From contig NC_079880.1 of assembly GCF_029227915.1 (NCBI RefSeq), forward strand, positions 6,760,001 through 6,824,000: DNA of 64,000 bases, read 5' to 3'. How positions within the stretch are numbered: position 1 is the stretch's first letter; the number at the start of each line of letters is the position of its first letter. The DNA comes from Hydractinia symbiolongicarpus. Its lineage: Eukaryota > Cnidaria > Hydrozoa > Anthoathecata > Hydractiniidae. Under the pieces are notes generated by a model, which saw only the letters and a program-made list of their open reading frames with translations, was not told the DNA's origin and did not search any database. Of the stretch, positions 1-12,404 are shown piece by piece. Both the position numbers and the translations under genes were made by a program.

Positions 1-957
1 TTGATTTTCTAACAGTATCAACCCGCTGGAGTTACAGCGGTTGAGTCACATATTCTTACCAAAATGTATTTCGTGATATCTTTCCGGTATTACTAGGTTG
101 TATCGCTTTTAACAGTGAAACGATTGACCGCGGAACTTAATTGAACTGATTTTGGGCTGTGACCTTATAAATGTGAAAGTGAGACAATTGAACTCCAAGA
201 AATAACATTCTTCTTAATTTGACATGATTGCCGGAACTCAGCGATTACACTGGGCACTGTGGTAGCGCTTCATTTAAAAACTTAGATAAATTAGTCATTC
301 TTTACCGTGGGACCAATGCTAGCCGTTATCGCGCGCTGAAGAAATAGCGACAGCTTCAAAAACTGCATTACATTGACTTTCTAACGGTGTCAGTCCGTTT
401 GAGTTACAATGGTTGGGTCACATATTCGTACCAACATGTATTTAGCGATATTTTTCAGATATTACTAGATTGCTTCGTTTTTAACAATGAAACGATTGAC
501 TGTGGGACTTAATTGAACTAACTTTGGACTGCGACCTGATAAAATTGATAAATAAGACAATTGGACTCCAAGAAATAACATTCTTCTTAATTAGACTTGT
601 TTGCCTGAACTCAGCGATTACACTGGGCGCTCTGGCAGCGCTTTATTTAAAACTTTAGATTAATAAGTCTTTTTTTACTGTGGGACCAATCCTAGCCGTT
701 ATTGCGCGCTGAAGAAATACAGACAGTTTCAAAAAGTACATTTCATTGACTTTCTAACAGTATCAACCGTTTGAGTTACAACGGTTGAGTCACATATTCT
801 TACCAAAATGTATTTTGTGATATCTTTCCGGTATTACCAGGTTGTATCGCTTTCAACAGTGAAACGATTGACTGTGGAACTTAATTGAACTGATTTTGGG
901 CTGTGACCTTATAAATGTGAAAGTGAGACAATTGAACTCCAAGAAATAACATTTTTC

Positions 958-1330
958 TTAATTTGACATGATTGCCTGAACTCAGCGATTACACTGGGCA
1001 CTGTGGTAGCGCTTCATTTAAAAACTCAGATAAATAAGTCATTCTTTACCGTGGGACCAATCCTAGCCGTTATCGCGCGCTGAAGAAATAGCGACAGTTT
1101 CAAAAACTGCATTACATTGACTTTCTAACGGTGTCCGTCCGTTTGAGTTACAATGGTTGGGTCACATATTCGTACCAACATGTATTTAGCGATATTTTTC
1201 TGATATTACTAGATTGCTTCGCTTTTAACAATGAAACGATTGACTGTTGGACTTAATTGAACTAACTTTGGACTGTGACCTGATAAATGTGATAAATAAG
1301 ACAATTGGACTATAAGAAATAACATTCTTC
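958..1330 (+). repeat. Type A monomer (representative, 373 bp)
   Basis: Chosen as a clean example and cut at TTAA. Diagnostic features are GGGCACTGTGGTAGCGCTTC in the head, AACTCAGATAAATAAGTC (elsewhere AACTTAGATAAATAAGTC), GAAATAGCGACAG, CAAAAACTGCATTACATTG, the middle marker ACATGTATTTAGCG, TTACTAGATTGCTTCGC, and ACTAACTTTGGACTG in the tail. Type A alternates with type B through most of the first 37 kb. Compared with B it has no run of T longer than about five in the head. This copy carries the local variants TGTTGGACTT and GGACTATAAG, shared by some but not all A monomers. Confidence 0.95.
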
Positions 1331-1702
1331 TTAATTAGACTTGTTTGCCTGAACTCAGCGATTACACTGGGCGCTGTGGTAGCGCTTTATTTAAAACTTT
1401 AGATTAATAAGTCTTTTTTTACTGTGGGACCAATCCTAGCCGTTATTGCGCGCTGAAGAAATACAGACAGTTTCAAAAAGTACATTTCATTGATTTTCTA
1501 ACAGTATCAACCCGCTGGAGTTACAGCGGTTGAGTCACATATTCTTACCAAAATGTATTTCGTGATATCTTTCCGGTATTACTAGGTTGTATCGCTTTTA
1601 ACAGTGAAACGATTGACCGCGGAACTTAATTGAACTGATTTTGGGCTGTGACCTTATAAATGTGAAAGTGAGACAATTGAACTCCAAGAAATAACATTCT
1701 TC
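1331..1702 (+). repeat. Type B monomer (representative, 372 bp)
   Basis: Diagnostic features are TTAGACTTGTTTGCCTG at the start, GGGCGCTGTGGTAGCGC, AACTTTAGATTAATAAGTC followed by a run of seven T, GAAATACAGACAG, AAAAAGTACATTTCATTG, CAGTATCAACCC, the marker AAAATGTATTTCGTG, TCTTTCCGGTATTAC, and CTGATTTTGGGCTGTGACC in the tail. B monomers are the usual partner of A in the about 745-bp dimer. The GATTGACCGCGG site in this monomer varies between copies (CCGCGG, CCGTGG, CCATGG), a pattern expected from CpG decay. Confidence 0.95.
1369..1436 (+). other. tRNA-like A-box/B-box pair in the satellite monomer (example in type B)
   Basis: GGGCGCTGTGG at 1369-1379 agrees with the pol III A-box consensus TRGCNNAGYGG at 9 of 11 positions and is followed by TAGCGC, so GCGC and GCGC flank a seven-base loop with GG, like a tRNA D-arm. 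GGGACCAATCC at 1426-1436 agrees with the B box GGTTCGANTCC at 8 of 11. The start-to-start spacing is 57 bp, within a plausible range for tRNA-type promoters. In type C the second box reads GGGACGAATCC (9 of 11; example 39416-39426). Type B has seven T (1414-1420) between the boxes, which would stop pol III. I find no convincing acceptor stem or anticodon arm, so this is at most a degenerate tRNA or SINE trace. Confidence 0.3.
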
Positions 1703-3192
1703 TTAATTTGACATGATTGCCGGAACTCAGCGATTACACTGGGCACTGTGGTAGCGCTTCATTTAAAAACTTAGATAAATAAGTCATTCTTTACCGTGGG
1801 ACCAATCCTAGCCGTTATCGCGCGCTGAAGAAATAGCGAAAGTTTCAAAAACTACATTTCGTTGATTTTCTAACGGTGTCATTCCGTTTGAGCTAAAACG
1901 ATTGGGTCACATATTCGTACCAACATGTATTTAGCGATATTTTTATGATATTACTAGGTTGCATCGCTTTTAACAATGAAGCGATTGACTGTGCGACTTA
2001 ATTGAACTAACTTTGGATTGTGACCTGATAAATGTGATAAATGAGACAATTGGACTCCAAGAAATAACGTTCGTCTTAATTTGACGTGATTGCCGGAACT
2101 CAGCGATTACACTGGGCGCTGTGGTAGCGCTTCATTTAAAAATTTATATATATAAGTCATTTTTACTGTGGGACCAATCCTAGCCGTCATGGCGCGCTGA
2201 AGAAATAGCGACAGTTTCAAAAAGTACATTTCATTGACTTTCTAACGGTGTGAGTCCGTTTGAGTTAAAACGATTGGGTCACATATTCGTACCAACATGT
2301 ATTTAGCGATATTTTTCTGATATTACTAGATTGCTTCGCTTTTAACAATGAAACGATTGACTGTGGCACTTAATTGAACTAACTTTGGACTGCGACCTGA
2401 TAAATGTGATAAATAAGACAATTGGACTCCAAGAAATAACATTCTTCTTAATTACACTTGTTTGGCTGAACTCAGCGATTACACTGGGCGCTGTGGTAGC
2501 GCTTTATTTAAAACTTTAGATTAATAAGTCTTTTTTTACTGTGGGACCAATCCTAGCCGTTATTGCGCGCTGAAGAAATACAGACACTTTCAAAAAGTAC
2601 ATTTCATTGACTTTCTAACAGTATCAACCCGTTTGAGTTACAACGGTTGAGTCACATATTCTTACCAAAATTTATTTCGTGATATCTTTCCGGTATTACT
2701 AGGTTGTATCGCTTTTAACAGTGAAACGATTGACCGCGGAACTTAATTGAACTGATTTTGGGCTGTGATCTTATAAATGTGAAAGTGAGACAATTGAACT
2801 CCAAGAAATAACATTCTTCTTAATTTGACATGATTGCCGGAACTCAGCGATTACACTGGGCACTGTGGTAGCGCTTCATTTAAAAACTTAGATAAATAAG
2901 TCATTCTTTACCGTGGGACCAATCCTAGCCGTTATTGCGCGCTGAAGAAATAGCGACAGTTTCAAAAACTGCATTACATTGACTTTCTAACGGTGTCAGT
3001 CCGTTTGAGTTACAATGGTTGGGTCACATATTTGTACCAACATGTATTTAGCGATATTTTTCTGATATTACTAGATTGCTTCGCTTTTAACAATGAAACG
3101 ATTGACTGTGGGACTTAATTTAACTAACTTTGGATTGTTACCTGCTAAATGTGATAAATGTGACAATTGGACTCCAAGAAATAACATTCATC

Positions 3193-3565
3193 TTAATTTG
3201 ACATGATTGCCGGAACTCAGCGATTACACTGGGCGCTGTGGTAGCGCTTTATTTAAAAATTTAGATGAATAAGTAATTTTTTACTGTGGGACCAATCCTA
3301 GCCGTTATCCCACGCTGAAGAAATAGAGACAGCTTCAAACACTACATTTCATTGACTTTCTAACAGTATCAATCCGTTTGTGTTGCAACGGTGAAGTCAC
3401 ATATTCGTACCAACATATATTTCGTGATATCTTTCCGGTATTACTAGGTTGTTTCTCTTTTAACAGTGAAACGATTGACTGTGGGACTTAATTGAACTGA
3501 TTTTGGGCTGTAATCTTATAATTGAAAAAGTAAGACAATTGGACTCCAAGAAATAACATTCTTCT
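3193..3565 (+). repeat. Type D monomer (representative, about 373 bp)
   Basis: This variant has AAGTAATTTTTTACTG in the head, TTATCCCACGCTGAAG in place of the usual GCGCGC box, GACAGCTTCAAACACTAC, GTTTGTGTTGCAACGG, CCAACATATATTTCGTG, and a tail ending TAATCTTATAATTG then AAAAAGTAAGAC. Its second half is B-like (TCTTTCCGGTATTAC). It sits directly before a type C monomer in the 10-mer unit and becomes common after 37.3 kb, where several close relatives (TTATCCCGCGCTG) are found. Confidence 0.88.
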
Positions 3566-3939
3566 TAATTTGACATGATTGCCGCAACTCAACGATTACA
3601 CTGGTCGCTGTGGTAGCGCTTTATTTGAAAATTAAGATAAATAAAGTAACTTTTTAGCCGTGGGACGAATCCTACCTGTTAGCGCGCGCTGAAGAAATGG
3701 AGACAATTTCAAATACTACTTTTCACGGACTTTCTATCGATGTCAGTCCGTTTGAGTTACAACGGTTGGGTCACATATTCGTACCAACATGCATTTGGCG
3801 ATATTTATCTGATATTACTAGGTTGCATCCCTTTTAACAGTGAAACGATTGAATGTGGGACTTAATTGAACTAACTTTGGACTGTGACCTGATAAATGTG
3901 ATAAATGAGGCAATTGGACTCCAAGAAATAACATTCATC
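3566..3939 (+). repeat. Type C monomer (representative, about 374 bp)
   Basis: This is the most divergent family. Its head has GGTCGCTGTGGTAGCGC and TTTGAAAATTAAGATAAATA, followed by TAGCCGTGGGACGAATCCTA, where other types read GGGACCAATCC. The middle has CAAATACTACTTTTCACGG, CTATCGATGTCAGTCC and ACATGCATTTGGCG. The tail has TTGAATGTGGGAC and AAATGAGGCAATTGG. The GGGACGAATCC variant is the best match in the array to a pol III B box. Type C is rare before 37 kb (only inside the 10-mer units) and frequent after it. Confidence 0.88.
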
Positions 3940-4543
3940 TTAATTTGACATGATTGCCGGAACTCGGCGATTACACTGGGCGCTGTGGTATAGCTTCATT
4001 TAAAAACTTAGATAAATAAGTCATTCTTTACCGTGGGACCAATCCTAGCCGTTATTGCGCGCTGAAGAAATAGCGACAGTTTCAAAAACTGCATTACATT
4101 GACTTTCTAACGGTGTCAGTCCGTTTGAGTTACAATGGTTGGATCACATATTCGTACCAACATGTATTTAGCGATATTTTTCTGATATTACTAGATTGCT
4201 TCGCTTTTAACAATGAAACGATTGACCGTAGGACTTAATTGAACTAACTTTGGGCTGCGACCTGATAAATGTGATAAATAAGACAATTGGACTCCAAGAA
4301 ATAACATTCTTCTTAATTAGACTTGTTTGCCTGAACTCAGCGATTACACTGGGCGCTGTGGCAGCGCTTTATTTAAAAGTTTAGATTAATAAGTCTTTTT
4401 TTACTGTTGGACCAATCCTAGACGTTATTGCGCGCTGAAGAAATACAGACAGTTTCAAAAAGTACATTTCATTGACTTTCTAACAGTATCAACCCGTTTG
4501 AGTTAGAACGGTTGAGTCACATATTCTTACCAAAATGTATTTC

Positions 4544-7331
4544 GTGATATCTTTCCGGTATTACCAGGTTGTATCGCTTTCAACAGTGAAACGATTGACT
4601 GTGGAACTTAATTGAACTGATTTTGGGCTGTGACCTTATAAATGTGAAAGTGAGACAGTTGAACTCCAAGAAATAACATTTTTCTTAATTTGACATGATT
4701 GCCTGAACTCAGCGATTACACTGGGCACTGTGGTAGCGCTTCATTTAAAAACTCAGATAAATAAGTCATTCTTTACCGTGGGACCAATCCTAGCCGTTAT
4801 CGCGCGCTGAAGAAATAGCGACAGTTTCAAAAACTGCATTACATTGACTTTCTAACGGTGTCCGTCCGTTTGAGTTACAATGGTTGGGTCACATATTCGT
4901 ACCAACATGTATTTAGCGATATTTTTCTGATATTACTAGATTGCTTCGCTTTTAACAATGAAACGATTGACTGTTGGACTTAATTGAACTAACTTTGGAC
5001 TGTGACCTGATAAATGTGATAAATAAGACAATTGGACTATAAGAAATAACATTCTTCTTAATTAGACTTGTTTGCCTGAACTCAGCGATTACACTGGGCG
5101 CTGTGGTAGCGCTTTATTTAAAACTTTAGATTAATAAGTCTTTTTTTACTGTGGGACCAATCCTAGCCGTTATTGCGCGCTGAAGAAATACAGACAGTTT
5201 CAAAAAGTACATTTCATTGATTTTCTAACAGTATCAACCCGCTGGAGTTACAGCGGTTGAGTCACATATTCTTACCAAAATGTATTTCGTGATATCTTTC
5301 CGGTATTACTAGGTTGTATCGCTTTTAACAGTGAAACGATTGACCGCGGAACTTAATTGAACTGATTTTGGGCTGTGACCTTATAAATGTGAAAGTGAGA
5401 CAATTGAACTCCAAGAAATAACATTCTTCTTAATTTGACATGATTGCCGGAACTCAGCGATTACACTGGGCACTGTGGTAGCGCTTCATTTAAAAACTTA
5501 GATAAATAAGTCATTCTTTACCGTGGGACCAATCCTAGCCGTTATCGCGCGCTGAAGAAATAGCGAAAGTTTCAAAAACTACATTTCGTTGATTTTCTAA
5601 CGGTGTCAGTCCGTTTGAGCTAAAACGATTGGGTCACATATTCGTACCAACATGTATTTAGCGATATTTTTATGATATTACTAGGTTGCATCGCTTTTAA
5701 CAATGAAGCGATTGACTGTGCGACTTAATTGAACTAACTTTGGATTGTGACCTGATAAATGTGATAAATGAGACAATTGGACTCCAAGAAATAACGTTCG
5801 TCTTAATTTGACGTGATTGCCGGAACTCAGCGATTACACTGGGCGCTGTGGTAGCGCTTCATTTAAAAATTTATATATATAAGTCATTTTTACTGTGGGA
5901 CCAATCCTAGCCGTCATGGCGCGCTGAAGAAATAGCGACAGTTTCAAAAAGTACATTTCATTGACTTTCTAACGGTGTGAGTCCGTTTGAGTTAAAACGA
6001 TTGGGTCACATATTCGTACCAACATGTATTTAGCGATATTTTTCTGATATTACTAGATTGCTTCGCTTTTAACAATGAAACGATTGACTGTGGCACTTAA
6101 TTGAACTAACTTTGGACTGCGACCTGATAAATGTGATAAATAAGACAATTGGACTCCAAGAAATAACATTCTTCTTAATTACATTTGTTTGGCTGAACTC
6201 AGCGATTACACTGGGCGCTGTGGTAGCGCTTTATTTAAAACTTTAGATTAATAAGTCTTTTTTTACTGTGGGACCAATCCTAGCCGTTATTGCGCGCTGA
6301 AGAAATACAGACACTTTCAAAAAGTACATTTCATTGACTTTCTAACAGTATCAACCCGTTTGAGTTACAACGGTTGAGTCACATATTCTTACCAAAATTT
6401 ATTTCGTGATATCTTTCCGGTATTACTAGGTTGTATCGCTTTTAACAGTGAAACGATTGACCGCGGAACTTAATTGAACTGATTTTGGGCTGTGATCTTA
6501 TAAATGTGAAAGTGAGACAATTGAACTCCAAGAAATAACATTCTTCTTAATTTGACATGATTGCCGGAACTCAGCGATTACACTGGGCACTGTGGTAGCG
6601 CTTCATTTAAAAACTTAGATAAATAAGTCATTCTTTACCGTGGGACCAATCCTAGCCGTTATTGCGCGCTGAAGAAATAGCGACAGTTTCAAAAACTGCA
6701 TTACATTGACTTTCTAACGGTGTCAGTCCGTTTGAGTTACAATGGTTGGGTCACATATTTGTACCAACATGTATTTAGCGATATTTTTCTGATATTACTA
6801 GATTGCTTCGCTTTTAACAATGAAACGATTGACTGTGGGACTTAATTTAACTAACTTTGGATTGTTACCTGCTAAATGTGATAAATGTGACAATTGGACT
6901 CCAAGAAATAACATTCATCTTAATTTGACATGATTGCCGGAACTCAGCGATTACACTGGGCGCTGTGGTAGCGCTTTATTTAAAAATTTAGATGAATAAG
7001 TAATTTTTTACTGTGGGACCAATCCTAGCCGTTATCCCACGCTGAAGAAATAGAGACAGCTTCAAACACTACATTTCATTGACTTTCTAACAGTATCAAT
7101 CCGTTTGTGTTGCAACGGTGAAGTCACATATTCGTACCAACATATATTTCGTGATATCTTTCCGGTATTACTAGGTTGTTTCTCTTTTAACAGTGAAACG
7201 ATTGACTGTGGGACTTAATTGAACTGATTTTGGGCTGTAATCTTATAATTGAAAAAGTAAGACAATTGGACTCCAAGAAATAACATTCTTCTTAATTTGA
7301 CATGATTGCCGCAACTCAACGATTACACTGG
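4544..7331 (+). repeat. 10-monomer unit, copy 2, truncated at a recombination junction
   Basis: This copy follows copy 1 in tandem and keeps the 3,727-bp offset to 7331, giving 2,788 bp of the 3,727-bp unit. The C monomer and what follows it are missing: at 7332 the sequence passes from the start of a C-type head (GCCGCAACTCAACGATTACACTGG) into a type A monomer reading GGCAATGTGGTAGC. In the second occurrence at 33595 the same unit is complete, so the cut here is the derived state. Confidence 0.88.
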
Positions 7332-7340
7332 GCAATGTGG
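7320..7340 (+). other. Recombination junction between blocks X and Y
   Basis: Left of 7331 the sequence is the head of a C-type monomer (CCGCAACTCAACGATTACAC); right of it is a type A monomer (GGGCAATGTGGTAGCGC) as found near 9565 and 12173. The shared CGATTACACTGGG stretch hides the exact break. In X' the same place continues as CTGGTCGCTG. Confidence 0.78.
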
Positions 7341-10300
7341 TAGCGCTTCATTTAAAAACTTAGATAAATAAGTCATTCTTTACCGTGGGACCAATCCTAG
7401 CCGTTATCGCGCGCTGAAGAAATAGCGACAGTTTCAAAAACTGCATTACATTGACTTTCTAACGGTGTCCGTCCGTTTGAGTTACAATGGTTGGGTCACA
7501 TATTCGTACCAACATGTATTTAGCGATATTTTTCTGATATTACTAGATTGCTTCGCTTTTAACAATGAAACGATTGACTGTGGGACTTAATTGAACTAAC
7601 TTTGGACTGCGACCTGATAAATGTGATAAATAAGACAATTGGACTATAAGAAATAACATTCTTCTTAATTAGACTTGTTTGCCTGAACTCAGCGATTACA
7701 CTGGGCGCTGTGGTAGCGCTTTATTTAAAACTTTAGATTAATAAGTCTTTTTTTACTGTGGGACCAATCCTAGCCGTTATTGCGCGCTGAAGAAATACAG
7801 ACAGTTTCAAAATGTACATTTCATTGACTTTCTAACAGTATCAACCCGCTGGAGTTACAACGGTTGAGTCACATTTTCTTACCAAAATGTATTTCGTGAT
7901 ATCTTTCCGGTATTACTAGGTTGTATCGCTTTCAACAGTGAAACGATTGACCGTGGAACTTAATTGAACTGATTTTGGGCTGTGACCTTATAAATGTGAA
8001 AGTGAGACAATTGAACTCCAAGAAATAACATTTTTCTTAATTTGACATGATTGCCTGAACTCAGCGATTACACTGGGCACTGTGGTAGCGCTTCATTTAA
8101 AAACTTAGATAAATAAGTCATTCTTTACCGTGGGACCAATCCTAGCCGTTATCGCGCGCTGAAGAAATAGCGACAGTTTCAAAAACTGCATTACATTGAC
8201 TTTCTAACGGTGTCAGTCCGTTTGAGTTACAATGGTTGGGTCACATATTCGTACCAACATGTATTTAGCGATATTTTTCTGATATTACTAGATTGCTTCG
8301 CTTTTAACAATGAAACGATTGACTGTGGGACTTAATTGAACTAACTTTGGACTGTGACCTGATAAATGAGATAAATGAGACAATTGGACTCCAAGAAATA
8401 ACATTCTTCTTAATTTGACATGATTGCCGGACCTCAACGATTACACGGGGCGCTGTGGTAGCGCTTTATTTAAAACTTTAGATTAATAAGTCTTTTTTTA
8501 CTGTGGGACCAATCCTAGCCGTTATTGCGCGCTGAAGAAATACAGACAGTTTCAAAAAGTACATTTCATTGACTTTCTAACAATATCAACCCGTTTGAGT
8601 TACAACGGTTGAGTCACATATTCTTACCAAAATGTATTTCGTGATATCTTTCCGGTATTACTAGGTTGTATCGCTTTCAACAGTGAAACGATTGACCATG
8701 GAACTTAATTGAACTGATTTTGGGCTGTGGCCTTATAAATGTGAAAGTGAGACAATTGAACTCCAAGAAATAACATTCTTCTTAATTTGACATGATTGCC
8801 GGAACTCAGCGATTACACTGGGCACTGTGGTAGCGCTTCATTTAAAAACTTAGATAAATAAGTCATTCTTTACCGTGGGACCAATCCTAGCCGTTATCGC
8901 GCGCTGAAGAAATAGCGACAGTTTCAAAAACTGCATTACATTGACTTTCTAACGGTGTCAGTCCGTTTGAGTTACAATGGTTGGGTCACATATTCGTACC
9001 AACATGTATTTAGCGATATTTTTCTGATATTACTAGATTGCTTCGCTTTTAACAATGAAACGATTGACTGTGGGACTTAATTGAACTAACTTTGGACTGC
9101 GACCTGATAAATGTGATAATTAGACAATTGGACCTTAAGAAATAACATTCTTCTTAATTAGACTTGTTTGCCTGAACTCAGCGATTACACTGGGCGCTGT
9201 GGTAGCGCTTTATTTAAAAATTTAGATTAATAAGTCTTTTTTTACTGTGGGACCAATCCTAGCCGTTATCGTGCGCTGAAGAAATAGCCACAGTTTCAAA
9301 AACTGCATTACATTGACTTTCTAACGGTGTCAGTCCGTTTGAGTTACAATGGTTGGGTCACATATTCGTACCAACATGTATTTAGCGATATTTTTCAGAT
9401 ATTACTAGATTGCTTCGCTTTTAACAATGAAACGATTGAGTGTGGGACTTAATTGAACTGATTTTGGGCAATGACCTTATAAATGTGAAAGTGAGACAAT
9501 TGAACTCCAAGAAATAACATTCTCCTTTATTTGACATGATTGCCGGAACTCAGCGATTATACTGGGCAATGTGGTAGCGCTTCATTTAAAAACTTAGATA
9601 AATAAGTCATTCTTTACCGTGGGACCAATCCTAGCCGTTATCGCGCGCTGAAGAAATAGCGACAGTTTCAAAAACTGCATTACATTGACTTTCTAACGGT
9701 GTCCGTCCGTTTGAGTTACAATGGTTGGGTCACATATTCGTACCAACATGTATTTAGCGATATTTTTCTGATATTACTAGATTGCTTCGCTTTTAACAAT
9801 GAAACGATTGACTGTGGGACTTAATTGAACTAACTTTGGACTGCGACCTGATAAATGTGATAAATAAGACAATTGGACTATAAGAAATAACATTCTTCTT
9901 AATTAGACTTGTTTGCCTGAACTCAGCGATTACACTGGGCGCTGTGGTAGCGCTTTATTTAAAACTTTAGATTAATAAGTCTTTTTTTACTGTGGGACCA
10001 ATCCTAGCCGTTATTGCGCGCTGAAGAAATACAGACAGTTTCAAAATGTACATTTCATTGACTTTCTAACAGTATCAACCCGCTGGAGTTACAACGGTTG
10101 AGTCACATTTTCTTACCAAAATGTATTTCGTGATATCTTTCCGGTATTACTAGGTTGTATCGCTTTCAACAGTGAAACGATTGACCGTGGAACTTAATTG
10201 AACTGATTTTGGGCTGTGACCTTATAAATGTGAAAGTGAGACAATTGAACTCCAAGAAATAACATTTTTCTTAATTTGACATGATTGCCTGAACTCAGCG

Positions 10301-12404
10301 ATTACACTGGGCACTGTGGTAGCGCTTCATTTAAAAACTTAGATAAATAAGTCATTCTTTACCGTGGGACCAATCCTAGCCGTTATCGCGCGCTGAAGAA
10401 ATAGCGACAGTTTCAAAAACTGCATTACATTGACTTTCTAACGGTGTCAGTCCGTTTGAGTTACAATGGTTGGGTCACATATTCGTACCAACATGTATTT
10501 AGCGATATTTTTCTGATATTACTAGATTGCTTCGCTTTTAACAATGAAACGATTGACTGTGGGACTTAATTGAACTAACTTTGGACTGTGACCTGATAAA
10601 TGAGATAAATGAGACAATTGGACTCCAAGAAATAACATTCTTCTTAATTTGACATGATTGCCGGACCTCAACGATTACACGGGGCGCTGTGGTAGCGCTT
10701 TATTTAAAACTTTAGATTATTAAGTCTTTTTTTACTGTGGGACCAATCCTAGCCGTTATTGCGCGCTGAAGAAATACAGACAGTTTCAAAAAGTACATTT
10801 CATTGACTTTCTAACAATATCAACCCGTTTGAGTTACAACGGTTGAGTCACATATTCTTACCAAAATGTATTTCGTGATATCTTTCCGGTATTACTAGGT
10901 TGTATCGCTTTCAACAGTGAAACGATTGACCATGGAACTTAATTGAACTGATTTTGGGCTGTGGCCTTATAAATGTGAAAGTGAGACAATTGAACTCCAA
11001 GAAATAACATTCTTCTTAATTTGACATGATTGCCGGAACTCAGCGATTACACTGGGCACTGTGGTAGCGCTTCATTTAAAAACTTAGATAAATAAGTCAT
11101 TCTTTACCGTGGGACCAATCCTAGCCGTTATCGCGCGCTGAAGAAATAGCGACAGTTTCAAAAACTGCATTACATTGACTTTCTAACGGTGTCAGTCCGT
11201 TTGAGTTACAATGGTTGGGTCACATATTCGTACCAACATGTATTTAGCGATATTTTTCTGATATTACTAGATTGCTTCGCTTTTAACAATGAAACGATTG
11301 ACTGTGGGACTTAATTGAACTAACTTTGGACTGCGACCTGATAAATGTGATAATTAGACAATTGGACCTTAAGAAATAACATTCTTCTTAATTAGACTTG
11401 TTTGCCTTAACTCAGCGATTACACTGGGCGCTGTGGTAGCGCTTTATTTAAAAATTTAGATTAATAAGTCTTTTTTTACTGTGGGACCAATCCTAGCCGT
11501 TATCGTGCGCTGAAGAAATAGCCACAGTTTCAAAAACTGCATTACATTGACTTTCTAACGGTGTCAGTCCGTTTGAGTTACAATGGTTGGGTCACATATT
11601 CGTACCAACATGTATTTAGCGATATTTTTCAGATATTACTAGATTGCTTCGCTTTTAACAATGAAACGATTGAGTGTGGGACTTAATTGAACTAACTTTG
11701 GACTGCGACCTGATAAATGTGATAAATAAGACAATTGGACTCCAAGAAATAACATTCTTCTTAATTAGACTTGTTTGCCTGAACTCAGCGATTACACTGG
11801 GCGCTGTGGTAGCGCTTTATTTAAAACTTTAGATTAATAAGTCTTTTTTTACTGTGGGACCAATCCTAGCCGTTATTGCGCGCTGAAGAAATACAGACAG
11901 TTTCAAAAAGTACATTTCATTGACTTTCTAACAGTATCAACCCGTTTGAGTTACAACGGTTGAGTCACATATTCTTACCAAAATGTATTTCGTGATATCT
12001 TTCCGGTATTACTAGGTTGTATCGCTTTCAACAGTGAAACGATTGACCGTGGAACTTAATTGAACTGATTTTGGGCAATGACCTTATAAATGTGAAAGTG
12101 AGACAATTGAACTCCAAGAAATAACATTCTCCTTTATTTGACATGATTGCCGGAACTCAGCGATTACACTGGGCAATGTGGTAGCGCTTCATTTAAAAAC
12201 TTAGATAAATAAGTCATTCTTTACCGTGGGACCAATCCTAGCCGTTATCGCGCGCTGAAGAAATAGCGACAGTTTCAAAAACTGCATTACATTGACTTTC
12301 TAACGGTGTCCGTCCGTTTGAGTTACAATGGTTGGGTCACATATTCGTACCAACATGTATTTAGCGATATTTTTCTGATATTACTAGATTGCTTCGCTTT
12401 TAAC
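7332..12404 (+). repeat. Block Y: A-B dimers with a tandem 6-monomer duplication
   Basis: The block contains 7326-9468 repeated at 9560-11702 with offset 2,234 bp (six monomers). Shared rare variants include CCATGG at 8696 and 10930, AAATGAGATAAATGAGAC near 8365 and 10599, and TTATCGTGCGCTGAAG near 9264 and 11500. A third copy of most of it is block Y' at 19730. Monomers at 9266 and 11500 are hybrids that begin as B (T run in the head) and continue as A (AAAAACTGCATTAC). At 9469 a type A tail switches to the B tail CTGATTTTGGGCAATGACC, which marks another exchange point. Confidence 0.88.

Larger units (their letters stand above)
817..4543 (+). repeat. 10-monomer higher-order unit, copy 1 (3,727 bp)
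   Basis: Self-match at offset 3,727 begins near 817, just after the TATTTTGTG/TATTTCGTG difference, and the next copy starts at 4544. Anchor pairs include TTGATTTTCT at 1490 and 5217 and GAAACGATTG at 861 and 4588. The unit contains A-B pairs, then a D monomer (3193) and a C monomer (3566), then an A-like monomer with the odd GGTATAGCTTC near 3988 and a further B. It is a higher-order repeat in the usual sense: divergent monomers within the unit, near-identity between units. Confidence 0.9.
1..7331 (+). repeat. Block X: first copy of a 7.3-kb segment repeated at 29052-36382
   Basis: Position 1 matches position 29052, and the offset stays at 29,051 bp to 7331/36382, where the first copy reads CTGGGCAATG and the second CTGGTCGCTG. 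Rare variants are shared, such as AAATTAGTCATTC near 290 and 29340 and the one-base-shorter TATCAACCGTTTG near 760 and 29812. Only a few differences were noticed (for example near 29267, 29283, 31887 and 6184). The offset equals 78 monomers. The block holds A-B dimers at its left end and one and three-quarter copies of a 10-monomer unit containing D and C types. The copy is cut by the window edge, so it may extend further left. Confidence 0.93.

Noticed and set aside
130-180. TATA-box promoter (CTTATAAATGTG) recurring in B monomers
   Set aside because: An AT-rich repeat gives TATAAA by chance; no transcript start, downstream gene or other promoter element supports it.
958-1330. CENP-B box in the monomer
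   Set aside because: Candidates such as TTCGCTTTTAACAATG lack the CGGG half of the NTTCGNNNNANNCGGGN core.
1369-1436. A functional tRNA gene
   Set aside because: No acceptor stem pairing, anticodon arm or consistent T-arm; only two short box-like matches, reported instead as a weak origin hypothesis.
3860-3920. Hammerhead ribozyme (CTGATAAATGTG near GAAAC)
   Set aside because: The core needs CTGATGA or CTGANGA; here the G is A, and no flanking stems or GAAA partner in the right place were found.
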